NCBI GenBank assembly: GCA_030848705.1
Contig: CM061236.1
Span: forward strand, 141,578,574 to 141,642,573
Length of the DNA: 64,000 bases
Direction of reading: 5' to 3'
Origin: Heracleum sosnowskyi
Lineage: Eukaryota > Streptophyta > Magnoliopsida > Apiales > Apiaceae
A program made the position numbers and the translations under genes. Below the pieces are notes generated by a model. The model made no database searches, was not told the DNA's origin, and worked only from the letters and a program-made list of their open reading frames with translations. Positions 12,186 to 24,460 of this stretch are shown here, in pieces. How positions within the stretch are numbered: the first letter of the stretch is position 1; every line of letters begins with the position of its first letter.

Positions 12186-12549
12186 ACTGTCGTCTTTTAT
12201 TGAACTTGGTATTTTGACCTGAACATGTTCTTGGTAGTAGCGGAAATTAAACTTTTAGTCCGTCTCTTTTGTGGATGTGTTCCGTAAAAATATGACTTAT
12301 GTATTAGTTGTTTTGGATGTGGATAGACTTTAATTATGTACTTGGTTGGTTGGTTGTGTACGTTTGTTGGTGGTGTTGGTGTTATAAGGTGAAAAAATGC
12401 TTGTGTAGTTTTGGTTGATGGTATGGTGAATATTGGTCGTAATGGATGGATTGAATTGGTTTCTATTGTTTGTTTCTTGCATTTTCATTTTATAGTGTAG
12501 TTTGGTTTTCTGTCCAGAACCATTGTTTAAGTTGTTTATCAAGCAATGC
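12186..12549. other. 3' flank of the ULP1-like gene
   Basis: GT-rich sequence (GTTGGTTGGTTGTG near 12343) following the stop codon at 12183-12185. The second copy has similar GGTTGTTTGTTTTGG sequence at 16380-16480. This is probably 3' untranslated sequence and spacer; no gene is seen. Confidence 0.5.
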
Positions 12550-13282
12550 TTTTATTAAAATCTCTTGTGAGAAAATGACTCACACAACAGGAAAATAAAA
12601 ATTACTTAATGTTAACAGTTGTAAAAAATACAAACAAACAACATGTACCATTTAACAAAGTAATGTGGGAGAAGAATACACACTGCAGGTTACAACCACA
12701 AAACTGTTGTCTCTTTTAACAAAGAACAAACACTTAATGTCTATAACCATTGTCTTCATGAACAAATAACAACATGTTATACTCTGCAAAACCATTGTTT
12801 GAAATAATTTCAAACAAGAGTTATATACTAAGAAAGTGTTATCCTTCCTACCGTACAACAACATGCCATATGAGATAACATGTTGTACATCTAACCATAA
12901 AACAAATGGTTTTTTGCTAAGAAACCATTGTCTGTAGTGACATACAACAACATCCTTGATCAAGTAAAAGATTGTATCTTTTCCACTTAAACAATAGGTT
13001 TTTTTTCAAAAACCATTGTCTTTCTGCTTAATAACAGCAATATATTCGTTAAAAAGTGTTGCGTTATTGGAGTTTTGACAACAGGTTTTCAAAGAAGTGT
13101 TGTTGTTTCTGGGTATCAGACAACAGTTTTCAGGTGACTTTTACTTGTCTTTCAACTTTCACACAACAGTTTGCCGTGTATTGTCTGAGGTGTGTATCAG
13201 ACGACTTCTCAATAGTCAACAGTTTTTGGTATGTTCAGACAACACGTTTTGCCTGTTGTCTATAGCAAAAATCCTTGTAGTG
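12550..13282. repeat. Right subterminal repeat array of CACTA A1
   Basis: Repeated words AAACCATTGTCT, AACAACA and their complements, ending in the terminal inverted repeat (CTTGTAGTG at 13274-13282). It mirrors the left array at 1060-1610. Confidence 0.8.
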
Positions 13283-13285
13283 AAA

Positions 13286-14066
13286 ACCTAAGCACAATCT
13301 ATTATTATACGTATTAACTCGAGTTACTAAACTTTGAAGTCGGCAAATCGAATATTAACTCAAATGAAAATCAAATGTGTATTAATATTCATAATATATG
13401 TTAACATATTATAATAATTTGATTAAAATATTTATAATTTAATATAATATATTTTTTTCTAATAATTAATTTGTAACTAATATATTTAATAAATATTCAT
13501 AATTTATCACTAATACTTCAAATCTTATGATAATCTGTATCTATCAATTTTTTTAATATTATCTTATTTAATATTAATCATATTTAAAATCATAACTTTT
13601 ATACCAAAATTGATAAAAATTAAAAAAATTACTTTTAATCAAATTTTTACGACCGTTAGATGAAAATAGATCTAAATCCAACCGTTAATTCACTCCCGGG
13701 TTGGATAGATCTCGGTCACTCCCTCATTTCCCAAAACACAATTCACTTTCTTCCCCCCCAAATTTCCCCCCAATTCACTCTCGTCTCCATCGCCGGTGAT
13801 TTCGATTCTCCGACTCCGTCTACGTCTCCGTCTCCGTCTCCGTCTCCATCATCGGTACACACCTCTCTCTCTCACTCTCTCTCTCTCACTATCTCTCTCT
13901 CACTATCTCTCTCACTCTCTCTCTCACTATCTCTCTTGCTCTCTCTATTGCCCTCTCCCTCACCCCCTCTCTCTCTATTGCCCTCTCTCTGACCCCTCTC
14001 TCTATTGCCCTCTCTCTGACCCCTCTCTCTCTCCTGCTCTCTCTCTTTCATGTCTCTCTCTCTATT

Positions 14067-14113
<47 letters not shown>

Positions 14114-14615
14114 ATTGCCCCCTCTCTCTCACCCCCCCTCTCTCTCTGTCTCTCTCTCACCCCTCTCTCTTTTACTCTGCATGCACTTGGTTTATTGTTT
14201 ATGAATGATTTTTGTGCATTAGGGTTTTTGTGCTGTTTTGTTTGGTTTATTCTTGTGCTTTGTGAAGTAATATATATTGTGTTGTTTCGTTTGGCTTAAT
14301 ATTTTGTGAAGTAATTTTAATTTAGGTACATTAGGGCTGAAATGTGTGTAATATTTTGTGTTTTGACCTTTAATTCAAGAAACAGGGACATTGGGTGCTA
14401 ATTCCTAAATTTAATTATATGCTCAAATCTCAGTTAATGATCTAATTCCTAAATTTGGACTGTTTGTGATTGTGATTTTAGATCTGATGTGCATCATAAT
14501 TTTTACAAGGTTTCTTACATCTCACATATGTGTGATCTGTGGCATCCTTAATACTAGTGGTAACCTTATCTTGTTTGCTATATCCTAATATTATTTATGT
14601 GGTGTGTAGATTAAT
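13286..14615 (+). other. AT-rich spacer and CT-rich leader before the ULP1 pseudogene
   Basis: 13286-13650 is AT-rich with no gene. 13660-13860 is leader-like, with CGTCTCCGTCTCC repeats. 13859-14165 is a long CT microsatellite interrupted by ATTGCCC and ACCCC. 14170-14600 is intron-like, ending in the acceptor GTGTAG just before the ATG at 14616. The organisation parallels 7500-8329. Confidence 0.6.
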
Positions 14616-16326
14616 ATGGCGCCTTTGAAGAAGACACGATCTGCTCCAAATAAAACCGCGTCTTGCCTTATGAAGGCTTTAAAGAGGAATAGTAGCCTGG
14701 ACACTGGTGCGGTAAATAAGGAGGTAAAGAAGAAGGCTACTTCTACTACGTCCTCTCCTGAATCGGTAAAGAATAAGGCTATTTCTACAACTCTGCAACA
14801 ACAATTGTCCAATTGATTTGGGATTGTGTTCAGGTAAAATAAATACCATCTCACTGTGTGTATTTTTTATTCTTGAATCTTGACTAATTGATTTATGTTT
14901 GTACCAGATGGCATTTGATGTACCATCAACAACGAGGAAGGTGGTGCTTAATTCTGCGTGCCAAAAATGGAGGGAGTTTAAGAGCCGTTTATCTACCCAT
15001 TATGTCCTGGCATATCGTGATCAGCCCGAGTTGCTAGAAAGTCCTCCAGCTGACTACTCATTCATTGAGAAGCCGCACTAGGACATGTTTGTTGCCAACC
15101 GTTTATCTAATGAGTTCCTTGTAAGATTTTCAATTTGTTTAGCGTGATTACATAAAACCAAATATATTTAGTGGTACATCTTTGTTGATAACTACTTAAC
15201 TTGAATATAACCTTTTCAATTATTTTTTCTTGGCTTTAAATATTAGAAGTCTTTAGAAGTAAAGACTAAGTACTTACTTTCAGTTTACATTCCGTTGGAT
15301 ATTCTGTTCTTTCATTCTAGTATGCATAATTGCATTCCTAATTTTTTTCAGGGAGGGAAGAAACTTACTGAAAAGAAGTTTAAAAAGGTGGCTGAATGTG
15401 TCTCAAAACCAGAGTTGGTCGCTAAGATGGGTCCTGAATTCCACCAGTCACTAAAGCGTTTGTGGCTCTGGGCAAGTGACACATTAAAGGATGGTCGTAC
15501 GTTGGCTTTTAAATTACATGAAGATGCTTTTGGATCAGGTAAGAAGAATGTTATGTTCTTATCCGACGTGCATGCTCTGTGCTTTGGAGGAGAAATATCA
15601 GGATCAACCATTTGCTATTTCATCAAGTAAGTATTATTAAGTTCTGTTAAAATTTTCAATAATTAGGATCTTACCTTATACTTGCGAATTTATCCAGTTT
15701 TCTGACTTGTAAACTCAAATATTAATTTTTGGAAAAATAGACAACTTCAAAGTTATATCGTAAAAGGGCCTAATTCTTTACTTTTTTATGTACAGTTTAC
15801 TGCATATTTATTTGAGGAAGCACAAGATGACCGACATGATATCGTTTGTTGATCCTGCTGTCACTGGCTCTAAAAATTATGGTACAGCAGGGGAGAGGTC
15901 GCATAATCTTGCTGAACGGTTCAAGACTGCCAAACCAGGCCAGCTCTTTCTTTTGCCATATAATAATATGTGAGTAATTGTATTTCTAATTTAATTTTCA
16001 CCGTCTATGTTATTAATATCAAAATGGGCATCTCAGTCGTAACAAATATTATTTTTTGGACTTGTATTACTTTCAAATATGCATTTCTTCACTACCAAAG
16101 AAAAATAATTTTATTACATGTTTAAGTGCTAATAATTGACTTATAATATTATACCTAATTTACAATATATATGTTTCTGACGGGGTCATTGTAGGAACCA
16201 TTGGGCGCTCACCGCTGTTAATCCCGAGTCACAATTAGTCTACCACATGGACCCATTGAAGCGTCGAATTGCAGGCGAAGAATGGGGTATCTGCATCCGA
16301 AAATCTGATGTTGTTGAACATATTTA
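14616..16326 (+). pseudogene. ULP1-like protease pseudogene of CACTA A2
   Basis: A decayed relative of the protease at 8330-12185. Recognisable pieces are the basic N-terminus (14616-14815, cut short by a stop), MAFDVPSTTRK (from 14908, with TGG changed to TAG at about 15079), GGKKLTEKKFKK to the CYFIK end (15351-15627), YLRKHKMTDM to PYNN (15796-15970) and NHWALTAV with YHMDPLKRR (16195-16290). The exons corresponding to residues 271-636 are missing. The frame runs into a stop at 16326 before the Gln-Cys exons, which are absent. His and Asp of the active site remain, but Cys is lost, so no protease activity is expected. Confidence 0.88.
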
Positions 16327-16479
16327 ACTTAATTAGTTCGTGAATTTTACTTGGTTGGATGTGTTGGTTGTAATGGTTTATTGAACACGATGGAATGGAA
16401 TGGTTGTTTGTTTTGGTTTTAGTTTGGCTTCTTTATATTGCCAGTTTGGTTTCTTTATATTGCCAGTTTGGTTTTTTAA

Positions 16480-17358
16480 TTTTGTTATATAAAACCATTG
16501 TCTCTTGTTATTTTAGGTAATTGGACTATAATGAAAACTGTTGTCAAGCATTGTACTAGGCAATGTGTTGAATTTTCTATGAAACCATTGTCTATTAAGC
16601 TAGGTAACAACTTCTTGTTAAAAAAAACCGTTGTCCAAATACATTACTTCAATACAAGCATATGAAACCATTGTGGTAAAGACATCAGACAACAGATACT
16701 TAATTTCAAACCACTGTCCATAGAGATTTTTTACAAGCAATATACTAATAAAAACCGTTGTTGTTTTAAAAATAATTCAACGTATTTTATGCTAAACCAT
16801 TGTCGTAAACACTTCAGACAACAGTTTTTTGTCCAATACCGTTGTCTATCAAAATCAGAAACAAGTGTTTTAGAAACAAAAACTGTTGTGGTTCTGCTAA
16901 TGTTCAAACATGTTTATCTTTTTAAACCATTGCCTAACAGCTTTCAGACAATAGGTATTTAAAGAAAACAATTGTGCAAGTCAAGAATAGACAACAGTTT
17001 TTAGAAAGGAAACCATTGTGTTAAACTATTAAGACAATGGGGTTGTTCTACTAAAACCGTCGTAAATATTTAGATCACACAACACTCTTTTGGAAAATAA
17101 AGCATTGTCTGAAAATTAAAATAACAACATTTTCTAGTTAATAAACAATTGTTGATTTATTTGTCAGACAATGGTTTCTACAACAACCGTTGTTGTTCAC
17201 GCGTTTCAGACAACGTTTTCTAAGACCAAAACCGTTGTCTGTAGGGAATCAGACAACGGACTGAGCTGCGTAACAGACGGCATCTCAATAGACAACGGTT
17301 TTCTAGGGCATCAGACAACGGGCAAAAAGCCTTGTCTGATTCAATTATTCTTGTAGTG
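16480..17358. repeat. Right subterminal repeat array of CACTA A2
   Basis: More than twenty words of the form AAACCRTTGTCT or AGACAACGG in both orientations, spaced about 30-50 bp apart, ending in the terminal repeat CTTGTAGTG. Presumed binding sites of the family A DNA-binding protein. Confidence 0.8.
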
Positions 17359-18908
17359 TTTATTAAAATACATGTCTAAACAAAAATCTCACTAATCAAA
17401 TGAGTTTACAGAACCCCAATAATACTAAACCCACCTCTTTCACTCATAAAACATGCCCATTTTATTTTAAAATCAGCCTTGTATTAGACAATTTCGACTT
17501 AGCCCCAGCTTTGCCAAATCATCTGCTCCTAGATTAAAACTCCTATGTATGATTCTAAAATCAAAATTATTATTTCTTACCAACTCTTTAAAAGATGCAT
17601 CCACTAATTCCAGTTTGTGTACCAGACCTGCCTTGATTCTGAGTAGTAAATTAAAAACTTCCACACTATCCAAATGCATTCTTATTTTCGTCATGCTCTT
17701 GTCACTTTTCTCCATTGCTTTCATCAAAAAATCAATTGTTGTCAATTCTGCATGAAAAGTACCGAAAGCATCACTTGGCCTAGAGAATATATAGATCAAT
17801 TTACCTTGTGAATCATTTATAAAACCACCCATTCCTGACAAAATCTTTTGGTCACTACTCATTTTGAACGCATCATCTGTGTACCCACACAAAACATGAT
17901 CCCTCACATTTTCTTCCCCATCGATTATATGTATCCTACTCGACATACCCCGAGGGATTTGAATGCCACAAATTCCCATTTATGACATTACTGGTATTTT
18001 CAGCTGACCACCATGATAGAGACCATTGTTTGATCTACCATACAACTACATCCTCTTTATAAATTTTATTTTCAAAGACTTTAAAGTTCGTGCATAGCCA
18101 CACGGACCATTGGGAGCTAAAGATATGCTCCATCTTATTTTCTCTTCAGAATTGTGGCAAAATCTTACCCAACTCCAATAATATCCATTTGTTACTGAAT
18201 TAAATTTATTGGAGAGACCCCACCAATTGAAGATCCTTATCCAAATTTTTCTGACAAAAGAGCACGACCATGGCAGATGCTTTTGATTTGCCTCCTGCAA
18301 CCCTCAAAAGATACAAAGGACATCCATGTTGACATCTCTAATTCTTCCACAAAAACAATTGCACTTCAGGGGTATTCTTAAATTCCATATAGATTTCCAA
18401 TTTACTCCTGAGAAAACCATGTCGTTGCTTAAGAATTTTCTTCCAACTGCAGACATATAATTATTTCCCGATCAAACCCAACTTACCCAATCATTTCCTG
18501 CCTGCAAGCTTAAGTTTTCTATAATAGTATTCAGTTTAACTGCTTCCTCAAGTTCCCAAATTCTGTACTAGTACATAATATGCTTGACTTAGTGCTTTGA
18601 TTTCTCCATATATCAAAAAAAATGTTTGACTGTTGTTAATTTTAGACATGAAATGCATATAATGTACTAAATACTACACAAAGCTTCTCTCTTATATATA
18701 TACCCATACATCCTCCCAAAATAATACTCGCATACCACTCCTTACTTGCCATTTAAAATTGCTTTTAGACAGTGCTCTGTTAAAATATTAGAACCATTAA
18801 TACTCAACACTCCCTTGATGATGCTAGACATGTTTTCTACACCTGAAGCAGTCTCCAAACCGAGACAAATATTGCGGCTATATTTTTTGCTGATAACACG
18901 ATGCCAAG
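17359..18908 (-). pseudogene. LINE (non-LTR retrotransposon) 3' fragment
   Basis: Reading the minus strand from 18908 downward: the region after the reverse transcriptase, with LKNCLKAI-like sequence near 18770; a zinc-binding zf-RVT-like region (18620-18046, including HLPWSCSFVRKIW and NWWGL); then an RNase H-like domain at 17979-17473 of 168 residues (GMGGFI, FHAELTTIDFLMKAM, HLDSVEVFNLL, LGADDLAKLG). This is the usual order at the 3' end of plant L1-type LINE ORF2. Several stops and frame changes separate the parts. Its left side abuts CACTA A2 and its right side a family B CACTA at 18909. A second copy lies at 41698-42507. Confidence 0.8.
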
Positions 18909-21900
18909 CACTACTAGAAAAAATGGTTAAAAGTGACCGTCTAAAAGTGACCGGACTTAAAAATGACCGTCTGCAGTCGCTTGTAAAGTCAACCTTTGAC
19001 CGAAGTACACATTCGACCGCATAATTTCGACCGCAACATAGATGACCGCAAACAGTCGCATCTATGGAACCACAAATGATCGTTTTTAGTCACATATAAA
19101 AATGACTGCGAACAGTCGCTTGTATTATTGGCCTACGGGCGGGAAAATTCCCGCTCTTGAGAATTTGAAATATTAGAAACTAAAATCCACCAAATTCGGT
19201 CACAAATATTAAAGTGACCATATTCTGTGGTTTCTATATTTTAGGTAACTAAGCGGGAAATTAGTCGCTATTGAGAATTTCAAATTTCAAATTTCGAAAT
19301 TCATAAAGCAATCACGTGCGGTCACATTTGTAAAGCCAGCGTTTTCGGTCATTTATATTTTTAAAAATTAATATATATATATATATATATAATGTAAAAT
19401 ATTAACTATTGTGTAGTACTATGAAAATATATTGAGACAACTAAACTAAATGCCTCACTTTTATTGTGAAACGATATTTAGGCATTTTGATTAAAATTAA
19501 AAAAAATGTTAATATTAAAAAAAGTTTAAAAAAAAGACCAAACATGTTTCGCATCAAAGAAGTATAATAAATGATTATATAAAACTTTAAAGTGTTACTT
19601 TAGTATCAGCGTACCCTAATTAACACCTCAAGAAGGAATCACCCACTAATAGTCGATAAACGGACAAGGTCATCTCAATACTTTGGATTTACTTTAGTTT
19701 ATCACTAAAATATAATCAATCATATATTATTTTAAAAAAATTACGTTGGCATCCGAAAATCATGTTCCGCATCAAAAAAATAAATAAGGATCTTGAACTT
19801 CAATAACATTATGTAAGTAAACACTATAAACATCAAACATGTTAATCATCGGTAAAAATATTGGGTTTAAGCAAAGTTGATATCCGAGCGACCATATCTA
19901 GTCACAATTGAATTTAAATGTGACCGCAAACCGTAGTTATATGCTCGTGGGCACAAAAACCACCAATTTCAGTCGCAAACAGATAGAGAGGGCGACTGCT
20001 TTTGGTCACATATATCGCATGTAGATACTAAAAGCGACCATTTTCGGTAGTACAATACCACATTTGTAATTCAATATAACTTACCGTGGTTGCCAGTATG
20101 GTATATGAAATAGTCATTTTCTGATTTTCATTAAAGTATATAATATTACATTACATAAATTAATAAGAAAAATGAAGTATTATCCTCGCATTGTTCTTCG
20201 ATTTTCTATCTTGCTTAGTTTATCAGGTAAAGAGATTGATTTTGTGATTCTTGACTATGACTTTGTGCTTGATTGCCCACTAGACATTCGATCTACCAGT
20301 ACTAGGCTTTAAGTCTCTTTATTGATTGAGCGTTAATGAAATTTTGTAAGTAAACAATGTAAACATATCACAATTATTGATACAAATATATGACTTAGTA
20401 GTTGAAGTCAATGTTTTCGATTTAAGTTCAAGAATTAACAAACTTTAGTTACTGAAAATAAATGTTAAATCATTCAACTGTACATACGTTAAAATTACCA
20501 AAAATGATATCCATATACAATAATTCACAAGATGTAAATCATAGTGTCTCTAATATCAAAAGAATCTAAGAGTAGTTGATCTAAAGCGACCGCGCGCAGT
20601 CACAAATAGAAATAAATGTGACCGCAAATATTAGGCAGTCGCTCTCAGAAGCCGAAACAACCGATTTCAGTCGCAATTAGATAGTTCAAGTGACTACTTT
20701 TGGTCACAAATGTCGCACGTGGATACTAAAAGCGACAGTTGCCGGTGATAATTGTCCACGTTTGTAATTCTTTACGACTATCTGCCGTCACATTTAACCG
20801 CCACGTGGATAGCAAATACGACCATTTCCGATCGCTTTGAAATGTACCAGAACCTAACGTAAAAAACCTACTGCCTCTTCTTATTTTTCATTATTGGTCT
20901 CCATTTTCAATTGCTCCCCTTCTTCCATTTTTTTTCCCTTCATGCTACATGCTACAGATCTGCAACTTCAATTAAGGTAACAACTTCTTTTTAACTTGTA
21001 TTAATGTTAACATTATGTTCTTTTGTGATAATTGTTTATCATTTCTTAATATATGTTAATATCAATTGGGTGTGAGATATGAAATTGTATCAACAAAATT
21101 AGTGTGATGTGTTGTTGTTATAAGCATAATTATGAAATTGGTGTGCTTGTAAGCATTTATCTCACTTTTGATTTATATTAGCCAATTATTTGGTTCATTT
21201 ATCGTATTGATTGGTCAATTATATGGACATGAATGTGAAATTATACTTGTTAGTTTATAGTTAAAAAAATTTGTGTGATAATTCCTTATTGTAACTATCA
21301 TTGTGAAATTAGTGTGCTTATTAGCATTTAGCTCAATTTTGATGTATGCTAGTTAATTATTTGCAAATGAACTTATCATTTAAGTTTACAAATTTGGGGA
21401 TCAAACTTGTGTTGTGCTTGTATTGTAGATGTCATCTGATCGAAGTTGGATGCAACATAGATTTGATGAAAGAAATAATATAACGGATGAATACAAAGAC
21501 GGAGTAAAAGAATTCATTGATTTTGCTCTCAAGAAGAAAGATACACATGGTAATATAAGATGTCCATGTAATGAGTGTGGGAACTTGTCTTTTCATCAAC
21601 CAGAAAGGGTGACCTATCATTTGTACTGATATGGTATTATAGAGTCATATACCACATGGGATTTACACAAGGAAACAAATAGGTCACGGGCCCAAGCTAG
21701 GCCGAGTTCTACTAATACTGGTCATAGAGATGATGACATGTATGATGCACACGAAATGCTAAGAGACTTCGGAGAGGCACAAGGACATTTTGAGAATTTT
21801 GAGGAAGAAGAGCCGAATGCAGCAGCACACAAATTTTGATGAGATGGTTGCCAATGCCTCTGAACCACTTTATCCGAACAATGCCAACATCACAACATTG

Positions 21901-21926
21901 GAATTTATAAACAAGCTTTTGCACTT
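18909..21926 (+). mobile_element. CACTA element of family B, left part
   Basis: Begins CACTACTAGAAAAAATGG inside the LINE. Words of the type AGTGACCG, GACCGCAAACAGTCGC and CGGTCAC crowd 18920-19360 and return at 19880-20060 and 20585-20850, separated by AT-rich sequence (with a (TA)n run at 19371-19391). A leader exon and intron (about 20880-21428) precede a TNP2 start at 21429. The element is cut at 21926 by the left end of a family C element. Its right end is not in the window. Confidence 0.75.
21429..21926 (+). pseudogene. TNP2 transposase N-terminal fragment (family B)
   Basis: Starts MSSDRSWMQHRFD, the transposase-associated domain, with the zinc-type CPCNEC motif near residue 42. A stop at 21627 follows TYHLY. 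The reading then continues in the same family pattern (ESYTTWDLH, then MLRDFGEAQGHF, EPLYPNNANI, INKLLHF) with a further frame change near 21838. The sequence stops at 21926, where CACTACGCC begins. The Transposase_21 core is missing. Acceptor TTGTAG immediately precedes the ATG. Confidence 0.82.
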
Positions 21927-22260
21927 CACTACGCCATAAGTGGGCTATTGAAACACTTTTTGAAAAGTGTTACATGCAAACCGTTACAATAGCCAGGAAA
22001 TTTTGGACTATTGAAACACTTCTCAATTCGTGTTACATTAGTAATCAAAGTGTTACAATAGCTGGGAGTGATGGTGTTACACAATAGTGTTACAATACAA
22101 AAGTGTTACAGTAGTTATTTATTTATTTTTATTAAATTTTTTCAAATCACATGGACCCCACTGGTGGATCCCACAAAACTGGGCCCGACAGAAATGTGTT
22201 ACGTTAGAAATGACACTGTTACGTTTAAAAGTGTTACAGTAGTTATTGAAATTCGGATTT
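21927..22260 (+). mobile_element. Left end of a CACTA element of family C
   Basis: Starts CACTACGCCATAAGTGGGC within the family B TNP2 gene, followed by at least eight words of the form GTGTTACA(A/G)TAG up to 22245. I find no matching right end (GGCGTAGTG) in the window, so the right side is truncated or rearranged. The TNP2 gene at 26111 and the second gene at 29761 may belong to this element; that is inference from position. Confidence 0.7.
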
Positions 22261-22863
22261 TAAATCAAATCGAAATGATCAAGTTAAATAAAAAATAATA
22301 AAACTCGATTAATAATTAATTTTCAAAATTAATCAATTAATGACTAGATTAATCGATTAATTAACTAATTAGCTTATTAGTTAAGAAAATTTAATCATTA
22401 ATTCAATGAATCTTGTAAATCTAAAAGGATTTTCGAAAATAAAATCTAAAAACAGTTTTTAAAAATGGTATCAGAGGAAAAATGGATCAAAAAAACATGC
22501 CAAGAACATCTGCCGGAAATCCTTTGAATGTGGCCGGAATCTGGAAAAATCCGGCGATAATTTCCAGATTCCGGCGCCATTTTCCAGATTCAGGCTCCAT
22601 TTTCCAGAATCCGGCAGCTTCTCCACTGCCCAAAAACTAATCAACAAAACGGATCCAATCCCCCTACCCAAACCTAATCGAAACAACAACAATATTCAAA
22701 ACTAATTTTACAAGGAACACAAAATTAAAATGAAGGAAAAGATGAACACAAAATCCAAATGAAATACGATTGATAAAAACGTTCACAAACACAGAAATAA
22801 AAACAGAATAAAAACACAAAATCCAACAAACAACGTCACAAACATAGATAAATAGAATTAAAG
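22261..22863. other. AT-rich spacer with short CCGGAATCTGG repeats
   Basis: 22290-22400 repeats ATTAATTAA-type words. 22500-22620 repeats CCGGAATCTGGAAAA and its complement. TGGTATCAGAGG at 22466-22477 resembles a copia primer-binding site, but no LTR is evident beside it. No gene is seen. Confidence 0.5.
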
Positions 22864-23361
22864 TGATCACATCCGATCGGCAGCAAGGATGGGTTGGAGA
22901 AAAGCTGGGGCCTCATCAAACTCCATGAGACCACCTGGACCATTGAGCTGAGAGTTTGCAAGAGTCGTGGCTGCTTCATTGCAGGAGGTGGCCACATGCA
23001 CAACAACACATGAGTCACAATCCTCGTTCTGCAGGTTGTTGATCATGTCCACCAAATTAGCCAACCAAAAGTGCAGGTCTGGATTATTGACCTCGTTCAC
23101 AGCCTCCTCGCAATCTGATTCAATGAAGACAGACCTCACATCCCCCTTTTCCCAAGCCATTTTCAGTCCATAGAAGATGGACCATAATTCTGCAGCTAAT
23201 GGCAACCATTGCCCCATCATCCCACATTCCCCCTAACCCATTGCCCTCTATTGTTCCTCATGATACACCCCACATCAGCTTGTCTTTGGACCCCATCAAA
23301 CACTCCTTTGCAGTTAACTTTAAGCACATTAGCAGATGATGGCTTGCTCCATCCGGCCATG
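22864..23361 (-). pseudogene. RNase H-like (RVT_3) gene fragment inside the CACTA
   Basis: Minus strand from an ATG at 23361: MAGWSKPSSANVLKVNCKG, then RNNRGQWVRG, a frame change near 23221, then AAELWSIFYGLKMAWEKG, FIESDCEEAVNEV and ATSCNEAATTLANSQL. This is the plant RVT_3 RNase H-like fold found in LINEs and in many stand-alone plant proteins. The first acidic active-site residue appears replaced (CKG where DGA is usual) and the last one too (AATT). It is shorter than and different from the LINE RNase H at 17473. It may be a captured gene fragment. Confidence 0.65.
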
Positions 23362-24050
23362 ATAAAAACAGAAGGGATTTATATTAGTAATTTGAGAGGT
23401 TTGTGAAGAAAATAGTAGTGTAAGTGTGTGTTTATATAATGGTGTAAACATTGAATATAGTGGTGCCCCTTGACATGCATTGGCCAAAACAGTCAAATGT
23501 AATATTTCCAAGGCATTCAAAGTTGTGACTTGTGAGTACCAATACAGTTTCAAATATCAACAGCCACTGAATTTAACAACACAAAATATAATTAAACGAA
23601 TTTAACAACACAAAATATAAGTTACATGCAATTAAAAACGAAAATCACTAAACAAACGTGCAACTCGATCATCACAAAACTATACCCAAATTTGAATTTT
23701 AATTAAACTCGATTTCAGACCCTAATTAAACTATAAAAGTTTCATAGTTTGCAACTCTATACACAAATATTAGCATGAAATTAAATTCCGAAAACTAACT
23801 ATTCTTGGCAGTCAACACTCAACAATCTGTAAACATCCAAGTGTCATCAAACCCAAATAAGCATACAATTGAAACATACAATTAACATGAGAAATACTAA
23901 ATAACAAACAAGCATTTAAATATCAAACAAATAATGAATTCAAAAAAAAGACATATGATAATCGTAACAACCAACACAGAAATTAAACAAAATTAAACAC
24001 AGAACTAAAAAATGCAGAGTAGAAAAAACACACACTTACACCAACACACA

Positions 24051-24128
<78 letters not shown>

Positions 24129-24347
24129 CTCTTATCAAGATAAATCACAACGAAAGCCCCAATTACAACCACAACGAAAGCCCCAATTGTAGCCCCTAAA
24201 TCGAAGCAGGAGCTCCTAATTGAACCCATAATTGAGCCCCTAATTGTAGCCCTAAATTGATGGGTAGTAAAATCCCTAATTGTAGCCCGAAATTGAATGT
24301 GGCCGGAATCTATAACATTGGTTTTAATTTTCGAAAGTGTTAAGAAT

Positions 24348-24378
<31 letters not shown>

Positions 24379-24460
24379 TCGTGACTGAGAGAGATAAGAA
24401 ATATAGATAATTAAAAGTGAAAGTTTACAAATTATTAAAATTAAAAGAGTAAAAGTAGAA
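23362..24460. repeat. Gene-free spacer with GA microsatellites
   Basis: 23362-24040 is A-rich without a gene. A (GA)n run occupies 24052-24121, preceded by CACACACA. AATTGTAGCCCCTAAAT-type short repeats lie at 24180-24290, and a second (GA)n at 24353-24378. Confidence 0.8.

Larger units (their letters stand above)
1051..13282. mobile_element. Complete CACTA (En/Spm) transposon, family A (A1)
   Basis: The left end reads CACTACAAGAAATCTGGC and the right end, read inward, CACTACAAGGATTTTTGC. The shared pattern continues to ATAGAC-ACA. The trinucleotide AAA flanks both ends (1048-1050 and 13283-13285), the 3-bp target duplication expected for CACTA elements. Subterminal arrays lie at about 1060-1610 and 12550-13282. 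Inside are a TNP2 transposase gene (minus), minisatellite and telomere-type arrays, and a ULP1-like protease gene (plus), so the two genes point towards each other's 5' side and converge on the termini. Length is 12.2 kb. With both genes open, it could be autonomous; activity is inference. Confidence 0.9.
13283..17358. mobile_element. Right part of the interrupted CACTA A2
   Basis: The right end at 17358 reads inward CACTACAAGAATAATTG, a family A terminus, preceded by a dense array of AAACCGTTGTCTG words (16480-17358). The array resembles that of 1-200, on the other side of A1, so A1 sits inside A2. The left terminus of A2 is outside the window. Contents are AT-rich sequence (13286-13650), a CT-rich leader and a broken ULP1-like gene. 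Whether A2 also had a TNP2 gene cannot be seen. Confidence 0.7.

Noticed and set aside
22466..22477. Copia primer-binding site TGGTATCAGAGG
   Set aside because: No LTR edge ending in CA directly before it and no gag after it.
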